Below are positions 1 to 6,147 of a stretch of 6,693 nt of DNA, in pieces. The notes under the pieces were generated by a model. That model saw nothing but the letters and a program-made list of their open reading frames with translations, was not told the DNA's origin and ran no database searches. The DNA comes from Bacteroidota bacterium (GTDB lineage: Bacteria > Bacteroidota > Bacteroidia > Flavobacteriales_D > Crocinitomicaceae), in contig SBGS01000183.1 of the NCBI GenBank assembly GCA_006226555.1, forward strand, positions 1 to 6,693, given 5' to 3'. Position 1 is the first letter of the stretch. Each line of letters begins with the position of its first letter. The position numbers and the translations under genes are program-made.

Positions 1-63
1 TTGTATTATATATTTTTATATATTATTTAAGCGCTCTTACTTTGCAGTATCAAATCAAAATGA
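1..63 (+). promoter_or_regulatory. AT-rich leader and possible promoter of the DAB operon
   Basis: No gene is visible here. Positions 4-30 are almost pure A/T and include a 23-nt mirror-symmetric stretch (4-26). TTACTTTG at 37-44 differs by one base from the Bacteroidota -7 box TAnnTTTG. It would place a transcript start near 48-52 and leave a leader of about 12-16 nt before the ATG at 64. No TTG-type -33 element sits at the right distance, so the promoter call is weak. The AT tract could instead be an upstream element or the tail of a preceding gene's terminator. A second ATG at 60 overlaps the start but is in another frame. Confidence 0.3.
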
Positions 64-1665
64 ATGACTGCATTAACGCTTCAAAACTCCGTCCCTCTCT
101 TACTCTTATTACTTCCATTACTCTTCTACACAGGATGGGTAACATCAAGGATTCAGACTTCTATTAAACCCCTTATTTCTTTGTTCAGGTTTTTAGGAGT
201 ATTAAGCCTTATTCTGGTCATACTGGGAGGCTATTTGGTTTACACACAGGGAACATTAGAAACAAACATTTTCACAATCAGAGACCTTGGGTTTTCAGTT
301 CGACTCGATGCCCTGAACATTATAATTGTTGCCATGATCAACATAATTGGTTTGATCGTAATTCGCTACAGTTACAGTTATTTGGAGGGCGAAAAAAGAC
401 ACGCCATTTTCATAGGGCGATTGGCAGCAACCATTGGTTCTGTACAATTGTTTGTATTATCCGGGAATATCTTTATGCTCTTCGCTGCCTGGGTACTAAC
501 CAGCATTACTTTACATCACCTGATCTTATTCTACAGAGACAGACACAAGGCGCAGACAGCTGCATTCAAAAAATTCGTCATCGCCAGAGTAGGTGATGCT
601 TCTTTGTTGATCGCTTTTATTTTGATCTATCTTCAATTTGGAACGGGTAACCTCGAGTCAATATTTGAACAATTAAAATCCCTGCCGGATCAAAATAATG
701 CGAGTCTTGAAATCGCAGCACTGCTGATGGCTTTAACAGCCGTTCTTAAATCTGCACAAATACCTTTTCATGGTTGGTTAGTAGAAGTCATGGAGGCCCC
801 AACTCCAGTTTCAGCGCTACTCCATGCGGGACTCATCAACGCAGGACCATTTCTGATGATCCGATTCTCGTACTTATTGGACGCCACAGAGTATGCTTCT
901 TTTAGCTTGTTTGTAATTGGTGCGCTCTCTGCAAGTTTTGGAGCGTTGGTCTTCGTGACGCAAACGTCGATCAAAACAGCTTTAGCATATTCAAGTGTGG
1001 CACATATGGGGTTCACCACCATGGTCTGTGGTCTAGGTCTTTATCCTGCATCCCTGCTACACCTTACAGCGCACTCATTTTACAAAGCACACGCCTTTCT
1101 TTCATCGGGCAGTGTAATAGACAGAATAAGAACACAACAGGGTTTTGGTGTAACACGTCTAGGAAAACACGCACGCATTCTGATCGGCGCCCTGGTTGCC
1201 ATCGGTATTTTCTTCTCTATGGCATTCCTTGGAGGAAAAATGGAACAGCAATCTCTTCAAATGCTTTTTGTTAGTAGCGTAATCCTTATGGCCACCATTA
1301 CCGTTCTTGTAAATGCATTTGATTCAAACAGCACGGGTATTGCAATAGCCGGAGTAACGATACTTTCTCTTCTGATCATTGTAGCCTTCAACTTGTTTGA
1401 ATCACTTATGCATGGGGCAATTGCATCGCAGATTCCTGCTCTCGGAGACATGTCAACACTGATGCAATCCGCAAGCTTAATTTTTCTGATCCTCTTTGTG
1501 GCGGTGGTGATCTTTTACAATCTCACTCCACTAGTGAGGCAAACAACTTTATATCAGGCCCTCGGAATACACCTCAGGAATGGTCTTTACCTCAACCTGC
1601 TCTTTGACCGTATGATCGGCGCTATGGAACGCAATTACAAACCATTTAACAGGGAAAGACTATAA
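64..1665 (+). CDS. dabB: DabB: NuoL/ND5-like membrane subunit of a DAB inorganic-carbon transporter
   Basis: This is a 533-aa, very hydrophobic protein of the complex I proton-channel family (NuoL/ND5-like) with roughly 13-14 likely membrane helices. The family core is clear at residues 225-262: KSAQIPFHGW, then MEAPTPVSALLHAG, with Lys229 and His254. Lys304 and the HSFYKAH motif (His337, Lys341) follow. Right after it lies a DUF2309 protein, which identifies DabB (MpsA in Staphylococcus) rather than a true NuoL; no other nuo gene is present. By family knowledge, DabB sits in the inner membrane, binds DabA and couples cation flow to CO2 hydration. A notable feature is that the position after Trp143, where NuoL carries its key TM5 glutamate (Glu144), is valine here (AAWVLTS). 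The ATG start at 64 fits the reading frame; no Shine-Dalgarno is seen. The length is normal for DabB. Confidence 0.9.
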   Translation: MTALTLQNSVPLLLLLLPLLFYTGWVTSRIQTSIKPLISLFRFLGVLSLILVILGGYLVYTQGTLETNIFTIRDLGFSVRLDALNIIIVAMINIIGLIVIRYSYSYLEGEKRHAIFIGRLAATIGSVQLFVLSGNIFMLFAAWVLTSITLHHLILFYRDRHKAQTAAFKKFVIARVGDASLLIAFILIYLQFGTGNLESIFEQLKSLPDQNNASLEIAALLMALTAVLKSAQIPFHGWLVEVMEAPTPVSALLHAGLINAGPFLMIRFSYLLDATEYASFSLFVIGALSASFGALVFVTQTSIKTALAYSSVAHMGFTTMVCGLGLYPASLLHLTAHSFYKAHAFLSSGSVIDRIRTQQGFGVTRLGKHARILIGALVAIGIFFSMAFLGGKMEQQSLQMLFVSSVILMATITVLVNAFDSNSTGIAIAGVTILSLLIIVAFNLFESLMHGAIASQIPALGDMSTLMQSASLIFLILFVAVVIFYNLTPLVRQTTLYQALGIHLRNGLYLNLLFDRMIGAMERNYKPFNRERL

Positions 1666-1685
1666 CTAAAAAACCATTTTCTCAA

Positions 1686-4184
1686 TTGGAATTACAGCAT
1701 AAATCAAATCTATCTTACATGCAAAACATTCAAGACAAGATCAAAGCGGCGAGCTCTAAGGTAGCACCGGTATGGCCTCTGAAAAATTATGTCGCCGTAA
1801 ACCCTTATCAAGGCTTTGCTTCCCTTAGCTTCGAAAAGACGTCCAGAATCATGCAAAAGGTCGCGGGGTCGTCGATGACCATGCCTCTATCTTACTATCT
1901 GAAACAGATCGATAATGGTGTCATCATGAACGAAGACATCGAAAAAGCTTTGGAAAAAAACCACGTAAGAGACCTTACAGCAAATGCGTTTTTAAAGCGC
2001 ATTGAAAAAGAAACTAGCGAGGAAGATCTAAATCACGGTTTGTATCCTACAGTTTCCGACGTAGCCGAGGAGCTTACAAACAAAGGGTGGAACAGAATAA
2101 TCGTTAACAATGTTTCATCATGGGCATCTGGTTATTTCGACTCTTTCCAATCAACATGGAATGCATCAGACAAAAACTCATCCCCATATCTTTCATGGAG
2201 AAATGAAACATTATTGGATCTTTCCTTCAAGGTTTTCAAATTACACTCCTTTAAAAGTGTTCTTAAGGAGCTTCCTGAAAACCCTACTGAGGTAATCGCA
2301 TATGTGCTGGATCAGCTTAAGATTGATGAAGAGGAAAGTGAAACGTATCTTACAAGATTACTTTACAATACCATTGGTTGGTCTTCATATGCAGCGGGTG
2401 TTGATTGGAACAACAAGCTTTATACACAGGAATCCTCTCTACTGGAATCATTCCTGGCCATTCATTGTGCTTGGGAATACGGCTTATTCGCTTCATTGCG
2501 CGAGCAGGGAATTTTGAATGAATGGAAGAAAGTAAAAAATGAAGGTCAGACTAGCACAGAAGATCAAACAAAAAACAACTGGTTCAAAATCATCCTTCAG
2601 GAAGCTTTCGACCTATCGTATCAACGTAAACTGATCGAAAAATTCAACACGAAAGCACAAGACAAAGTAAAAACCGAACGTCCAGATTATCAAGCGATGT
2701 TCTGTATCGATGTTCGCTCTGAGGTCTTTCGCAGACACCTCGAAAATGTAAGTGCAGAAACAGAAACGATGGGATACGCCGGTTTCTTCGGATTTCCTAT
2801 TCAATACTTGCCTATTGGACATGAGGCTGGAAACAATCAGTGTCCGGTTCTCATTCCTTCCGGACCGGTTGTTAAGGAAACCCTACACAATGCTAAGCTC
2901 GACAAACGCGTTCAGAAATCACGTCAAACCAAAACTCAGTTCATTAAAGCTTTCAAAGCATTTAAATCCGGGCCGATCTCCTCTTTCGGATTTGTAAGTC
3001 CAATGGGGTTAACCTTCCTTCCAAAATTAGTTGGTGATGCAATGGGATGGACTAGACCAGCAACTGATCCAAAAAAGAACAGCGTATCCCGAAAAGCAAT
3101 ACATGAGCGTGGAGTAGACCTCTCAGGAATTTCCCTAGCAGATAAGATCAATATGGCTTCCGGAGCAATTAATTCCATGGGATTCCACGGAAGATTCGCA
3201 CCTCTGATCCTTATTGCAGGTCATGGATCAAGCTCTACAAATAATCCGCACGCGGCCGGTCTCGACTGTGGTGCATGCGGAGGACATTCCGGTGAAGCAA
3301 ATGCCCTCACTGCTGCTGAAATTTTTAATGACCCAGAAGTGCGAAAAGGTTTGGTCGAGAAGGGCATCCATATTCCTTCAGATACATTGTTTATAGCCGG
3401 TTTACACGATACTACTACCGACAAGGTCACTGTATTAAGGGAAAATGCAATTCCGGCATCACACAAAGAACAGTATATGGTTTTCAAGGAGATTCTCGAC
3501 AAAGCCGGTTATGGAACTCGCCTTGAACGCTCTTCAAGACTAAGTATTGATCAGGCAAAAGATCTTAAAACTTTTGTGAAAAGGAGTAAAGATTGGGCTC
3601 AAGTTCGTCCTGAATGGGGACTTGCAGGCTGTAGCTCATTCATTATCGCAGATAGAAACCACAGTAAAGGGATCGATCTTGAAGGAAAATCGTTCCTGCA
3701 CAACTACAATCATGATAAAGACCCGGAGTATCGCGTACTTGAAAGTATTATGACCGCTCCAATGGTTGTAACCAGCTGGATCAACTTACAATACTTTGCG
3801 AGCACTGTAGACCCTGATCACTTTGGCGCAGGTAATAAAACACTGCACAATGTGACATCCGGAATTGGTGTTTTGGAAGGTGCCGGTGGAGATCTGCGTA
3901 TCGGACTTCCGATCCAATCAGTGCACAACGGAACTTCTTTCGAGCATACTCCTTATAGACTGAGTGTTGTGATACAAGCTCCCCTAAGTGCTATAAATGG
4001 CATTCTCGAAAAACACGAAAGTGTTCGCAATTTATGCGACAACGGATGGATTCACCTGTTGCAGCTTAATGATGAAGGAAAGATCGTGAAACGATATCAA
4101 AAAGAATATCAATGGGAGGAGCTTTCAACGGAACAACAATCCATCCCAGCAAGAAAAACACAAAAAGAACTAATTCATATTTAA
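1686..4184 (+). CDS. dabA: DabA: DUF2309/UPF0753 carbonic-anhydrase-like subunit of the DAB transporter
   Basis: This is an 832-aa protein of the DUF2309 (UPF0753) family. With DabB it forms a complex that accumulates bicarbonate; DabA is the cytosolic, membrane-bound subunit with a beta-carbonic-anhydrase-like zinc site. The family start WPLKNYVAVNP is at residues 30-40. The zinc-site residues are Cys340 and Asp342 in FCIDVRSE, His513 in AGHGSS and Cys528 in GLDCGACGG. Their spacings (2, 171 and 15) equal those I recall for Halothiobacillus DabA2 (C351, D353, H524, C539), so the site is intact. The gene starts 20 nt after dabB. The start is uncertain: the listed one is TTG at 1686, while ATG at 1719 would give 821 aa and still keep 19 residues before WPL. 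No ribosome-binding site separates the two. The length is normal, with no frameshift. Confidence 0.93.
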   Translation: MELQHKSNLSYMQNIQDKIKAASSKVAPVWPLKNYVAVNPYQGFASLSFEKTSRIMQKVAGSSMTMPLSYYLKQIDNGVIMNEDIEKALEKNHVRDLTANAFLKRIEKETSEEDLNHGLYPTVSDVAEELTNKGWNRIIVNNVSSWASGYFDSFQSTWNASDKNSSPYLSWRNETLLDLSFKVFKLHSFKSVLKELPENPTEVIAYVLDQLKIDEEESETYLTRLLYNTIGWSSYAAGVDWNNKLYTQESSLLESFLAIHCAWEYGLFASLREQGILNEWKKVKNEGQTSTEDQTKNNWFKIILQEAFDLSYQRKLIEKFNTKAQDKVKTERPDYQAMFCIDVRSEVFRRHLENVSAETETMGYAGFFGFPIQYLPIGHEAGNNQCPVLIPSGPVVKETLHNAKLDKRVQKSRQTKTQFIKAFKAFKSGPISSFGFVSPMGLTFLPKLVGDAMGWTRPATDPKKNSVSRKAIHERGVDLSGISLADKINMASGAINSMGFHGRFAPLILIAGHGSSSTNNPHAAGLDCGACGGHSGEANALTAAEIFNDPEVRKGLVEKGIHIPSDTLFIAGLHDTTTDKVTVLRENAIPASHKEQYMVFKEILDKAGYGTRLERSSRLSIDQAKDLKTFVKRSKDWAQVRPEWGLAGCSSFIIADRNHSKGIDLEGKSFLHNYNHDKDPEYRVLESIMTAPMVVTSWINLQYFASTVDPDHFGAGNKTLHNVTSGIGVLEGAGGDLRIGLPIQSVHNGTSFEHTPYRLSVVIQAPLSAINGILEKHESVRNLCDNGWIHLLQLNDEGKIVKRYQKEYQWEELSTEQQSIPARKTQKELIHI

Positions 4185-4193
4185 TCGACAGTC

Positions 4194-4490
4194 ATGAAAA
4201 CGGAAAAATTACTGATCCAGGAAAGCGATATTTCTCTCACTAAGGCAAGAGATCTTATAACAAAATTGATCGATGATTATATTAGAAATCGTCGTCTGCA
4301 GCAATTTGCTGAATGGGAGCGAACTCATATGAATGGCCTAAATGAACTGGATGATAATCTTAGAATGCTTATTTCAAAGAAAAATCAGATCAATCAATTG
4401 CTGGCCGAAACAGAATCTGAAGACATACTAGTAGACCTTAATGTGTCTTTGGATGTTACTGTTAAGGTGCCCCAAATGGCCAAGGCCTAG
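4194..4490 (+). CDS. Small helical protein of unknown function, third gene of the DAB operon
   Basis: I do not recognise this 98-aa protein. It has no signal peptide, no membrane segment and no cysteine, so it should be cytosolic. Residues 13-43 and 46-72 look strongly helical and charged, with a possible short coiled coil. Around Trp41 the sequence reads AEWERTHMNGLNELDDN. Residues 77-92 alternate hydrophobic and polar residues (DILVDLNVSLDVTVKV), suggesting a terminal beta hairpin or strand. It begins 9 nt after the dabA stop on the same strand, so it is almost certainly co-transcribed and perhaps translationally coupled. By position it could be an accessory or regulatory partner of DabA, but nothing in its own sequence proves this. 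The ATG at 4194 is the only sensible start. It is followed by interleaved inverted repeats. Confidence 0.75.
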   Translation: MKTEKLLIQESDISLTKARDLITKLIDDYIRNRRLQQFAEWERTHMNGLNELDDNLRMLISKKNQINQLLAETESEDILVDLNVSLDVTVKVPQMAKA

Positions 4491-4501
4491 TAGGTCATCA
4501 T

Positions 4502-4533
4502 CACACAAAGCAGGAATTTGATTAACTTGTGTG
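4502..4533. repeat. Inverted repeat 1, CACACAA...TTGTGTG
   Basis: CACACAA at 4502-4508 is the exact reverse complement of TTGTGTG at 4527-4533. They are separated by 18 nt and can gain one more G-C pair if A4509 bulges. There is no T-run after the right arm, so it does not look like a standard terminator. The right arm covers the possible -33 TTG of the next gene. It interleaves with inverted repeat 2. Confidence 0.55.
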
Positions 4534-4545
4534 TCTCGAATTCCT
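4512..4545. repeat. Inverted repeat 2, AGGAATTTGA...TCGAATTCCT
   Basis: AGGAATTTGA at 4512-4521 pairs with TCGAATTCCT at 4536-4545 over ten positions, nine Watson-Crick and one G-U, around a 14-nt loop. The right arm stops exactly one base before the TAGCTTTG box. Its loop contains the right arm of repeat 1, giving the 5'1-5'2-3'1-3'2 order of an H-type pseudoknot or of two competing hairpins. Confidence 0.55.
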
Positions 4546-4553
4546 TAGCTTTG
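4527..4553 (+). promoter_or_regulatory. Bacteroidota-type promoter for the secreted-protein gene at 4558
   Basis: TAGCTTTG at 4546-4553 matches the -7 consensus TAnnTTTG exactly. TTG at 4527-4529 could serve as the -33 element with a 16-bp spacer; TTTG at 4517-4520 is an alternative with 25 bp. The usual -33/-7 spacing is about 17-23 bp, so neither is ideal. Transcription would start at about 4557-4560, at or next to the ATG at 4558, implying a leaderless or nearly leaderless mRNA. Confidence 0.45.
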
Positions 4554-4557
4554 TATC

Positions 4558-4959
4558 ATGAAACATCTGTTATTTGCTTTATTTCTAGTAGTCGGTGGTT
4601 TTACTTTCGCCCAAGACACTGCCAATGTTTATGTGATCAACAATACCAACCGACTTATTCGTATTTCTCAATCGAATGGTCCTTCTACTTATGTAATTGA
4701 GTATAGAAACCTTAAAAAGCTAAATGACACAGCATCCGTTTATCTGGGGAGAAAAGAGGATGTATATAAGTTCTTCAACACGTGTGAAAAGGTGCTGAAC
4801 ACAGATACGCGGATCATTGGAGAACATTACAATGTAAACCGAAATAAGGTTGATAAAAACACCGTGAAGGTCGACAATAAAATGGAGGGGGCTTATTTTC
4901 TAGTCAAGAGAGAAACATTAGAAAACATGAAGTCCGCAATGGACTCAGAACCCTTATAA
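4558..4959 (+). CDS. Small secreted protein of unknown function
   Basis: I do not recognise this 133-aa protein as a member of a named family. Residues 1-18 form a classical Sec signal peptide (MKH, hydrophobic LLFALFLVVGGF, then TFA) with likely cleavage before Gln19 in FAQDT. There is no lipobox cysteine; the only cysteine is Cys97 region-wise, in the segment FFNTCEK, so the mature protein is probably periplasmic or exported and has no internal disulphide. The mature part of about 115 residues begins with beta-like sequence (NVYVINNTNRLIRIS) and ends in mixed charged helix. There is no C-terminal type IX sorting domain. It appears to have its own promoter just upstream and is separated from the DAB operon by 67 nt, so it is not clearly functionally tied to it. 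The ATG at 4558 is supported by the signal peptide beginning there. Confidence 0.7.
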   Translation: MKHLLFALFLVVGGFTFAQDTANVYVINNTNRLIRISQSNGPSTYVIEYRNLKKLNDTASVYLGRKEDVYKFFNTCEKVLNTDTRIIGEHYNVNRNKVDKNTVKVDNKMEGAYFLVKRETLENMKSAMDSEPL

Positions 4960-4996
4960 ACACTTGGTTTTTCGTTTTTGGCACGCCTTTTGAAAA

Positions 4997-5023
4997 CGTC
5001 TTGGAAACTTAAATTACAAGACG
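4997..5023. repeat. Inverted repeat CGTCTTG...CAAGACG
   Basis: CGTCTTG at 4997-5003 and CAAGACG at 5017-5023 are exact reverse complements around a 13-nt AT-rich loop. The right arm ends 2 nt before a small ORF's ATG at 5026. Read on the minus strand, the hairpin is followed by TTTTC, so it could also be a weak terminator for the minus-strand genes, about 100 nt past their last stop. It could equally be an operator. Confidence 0.4.
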
Positions 5024-5025
5024 CC

Positions 5026-5124
5026 ATGAAAAAGAATAAGAAAAACACTGCCATCCACCTTATGCTCAACGCTTCATTGGAAGATTACCTTATGTATCTT
5101 CGTTTAATGACGGTTAAAGGTTGA
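5026..5124 (+). CDS. Possible 32-codon small ORF
   Basis: An ATG at 5026 opens a 32-residue peptide with a basic start (MKKNKKN) and an amphipathic stretch, NASLEDYLMYLRL, ending at TGA 5122-5124. That stop directly abuts the minus-strand gene's stop at 5125-5127, sharing the palindrome TGATCA. A weak promoter match, TTTTG (4988-4992), 17 bp, TAAATTAC (5010-5017), lies upstream together with an inverted repeat. The segment EDYLMYLRL faintly recalls the N-terminal SAM-like domain of tyrosine recombinases, so a gene remnant is possible, but it is too short to claim. It may well be non-coding. Confidence 0.3.
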   Translation: MKKNKKNTAIHLMLNASLEDYLMYLRLMTVKG

Positions 5125-6126
5125 TCAGAACTTGACAATTCGTTCACGAAGATCATTTATCTCCAACAGATAAACTCCTTCTTCTAGATGCGTGATGTCA
5201 ATAACTCCTTCTGTATTGCCCTCCAGAACTATTGAACCATTCAATCCATAAATCTTGAATGTTCCTACAGCACTCGTATTGATAAGCCCTTTTGTTGGGT
5301 TAGGGTACACTTCATCTACCCCTTGTGATTCATTTAGTACCGTCAACGCACATGCTCCTGTTGTCAAGGTAACATTTGCTCCTATATTCCCTGAAATAGC
5401 AAACGATCCGGACGGTGTATGAAACGTTGCGCTCCCAGCCAAAACACCCAAGTTTGAACCCGCATTGCCTATATAATAGTGACCACTTCCTCTTAGTGTG
5501 TCACCCATACAATTCGAGAGGTTATTCCCAACACAAAAGATTCCCTCGTTTTCAACTACCGCATCCAGATTTTGGATGTTACAATTCGAAAAGTCGTTTG
5601 TCAGATCAATCGAACCCCAAGCTTTATTGATCAATAAACCCTGGTTATTCATGTCGTTCAACACCGTGAGCGTACCCTCATTGGTAAACTTGGCCGTTTC
5701 ATCGTTCAATAGGTCAAATACTTCAATCTGACCTAAATTGATCAAATGTGTTTGTGTCCAGACGCTGTCCAAAGAGGCGAATGTTCCAAAATTATGTACC
5801 GTTGTATTCGGCGAAGCGAGGAACAAATGTGTTTTAAATACCCCATGGTTGACGATCTTTCCTGTTCCATCTACCCAAAAATTTCTATCTGTGGCGTCCT
5901 CCATTAAGGATCCTGATGCAGAGATTGTGATCGTTCCGGAAGTATAATAAATATCCGTTGAAAGTGTCATGTTATGGTTTACCGTAACATTGTCTCCATT
6001 AGCCGGAATACCTATCGGGCTCCAGTTCAATGGGTTCAAAAAATCACCGTCCGCAGTTGATACTCGCGTGGTCTGAGCGTTCACATGTGATCCTAATAAC
6101 AGAATGAGAAGTAATGCTTTTTTCAT
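5125..6126 (-). CDS. Secreted beta-repeat protein with a type IX secretion (Por) C-terminal sorting domain
   Basis: This is a 333-aa exported protein. Residues 1-17 form a Sec signal peptide (MKKALLLILLLGSHVNA) with cleavage before Gln18. Near the start is the motif NPLNWSPIGIPANGDNVTV, common at the head of beta-solenoid surface proteins. Residues 91-197 contain at least six imperfect copies of an N-x-G unit (IVNHGVF, VHNFGTF, LINLGQI, FTNEGTL, MNNQGLL, VENEGIF), mostly 12-19 residues apart, suggesting a right-handed beta helix. Cys182, 198, 206 and 259 could form disulphides. Residues 271-333 are a type A sorting domain: VYPNPTKG at 273-280, then FKIYGLNG, GVYLLEI and a basic end. It should cross the outer membrane by the type IX system and be anchored or released; its ligand or activity is unknown. 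It lies 21 nt behind the bestrophin gene, likely in one transcript; a weak TTAATTTG box (6144-6151, minus) could add a local promoter. Confidence 0.85.
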   Translation of the reverse strand: MKKALLLILLLGSHVNAQTTRVSTADGDFLNPLNWSPIGIPANGDNVTVNHNMTLSTDIYYTSGTITISASGSLMEDATDRNFWVDGTGKIVNHGVFKTHLFLASPNTTVHNFGTFASLDSVWTQTHLINLGQIEVFDLLNDETAKFTNEGTLTVLNDMNNQGLLINKAWGSIDLTNDFSNCNIQNLDAVVENEGIFCVGNNLSNCMGDTLRGSGHYYIGNAGSNLGVLAGSATFHTPSGSFAISGNIGANVTLTTGACALTVLNESQGVDEVYPNPTKGLINTSAVGTFKIYGLNGSIVLEGNTEGVIDITHLEEGVYLLEINDLRERIVKF

Positions 6127-6147
6127 AGTGTGGTTTGTTTACACAAA

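Noticed and set aside
768..1022. Minus-strand open frame inside dabB
   Set aside because: It lies wholly within a well-supported membrane-protein gene and encodes a low-quality sequence without recognisable features.
64..1665. Reading the first gene as NuoL of respiratory complex I
   Set aside because: No other nuo gene is near, the TM5 glutamate is missing and the next gene is DUF2309, which fits DabB.
2110..3396. Plus-strand alternative-frame ORFs inside dabA
   Set aside because: They overlap the conserved DabA frame completely and show no domain or signal.
2936..3502. Minus-strand open frames (2936-3178, 3221-3502) inside dabA
   Set aside because: They oppose the most conserved zinc-site region of dabA and are shadows of its codon pattern.
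4502..4545. Standard rho-independent terminator after the DAB operon
   Set aside because: Hairpins exist but neither is GC-rich nor followed by a T-run.
4518..4700. 60-aa plus-strand ORF overlapping the secreted-protein gene
   Set aside because: It starts inside the inverted repeats and the promoter, and it competes with a frame that has a clear signal peptide.
5057..5094. Direct repeat ACCTTATG twice, 30 nt apart
   Set aside because: Eight bases twice in a short AT-rich region is easily chance; nothing else marks a mobile-element end.
5415..5947. Plus-strand ORFs opposite the type IX-secreted protein
   Set aside because: They are antisense to a gene with a signal peptide, repeats and a sorting domain, and lack any feature of their own.
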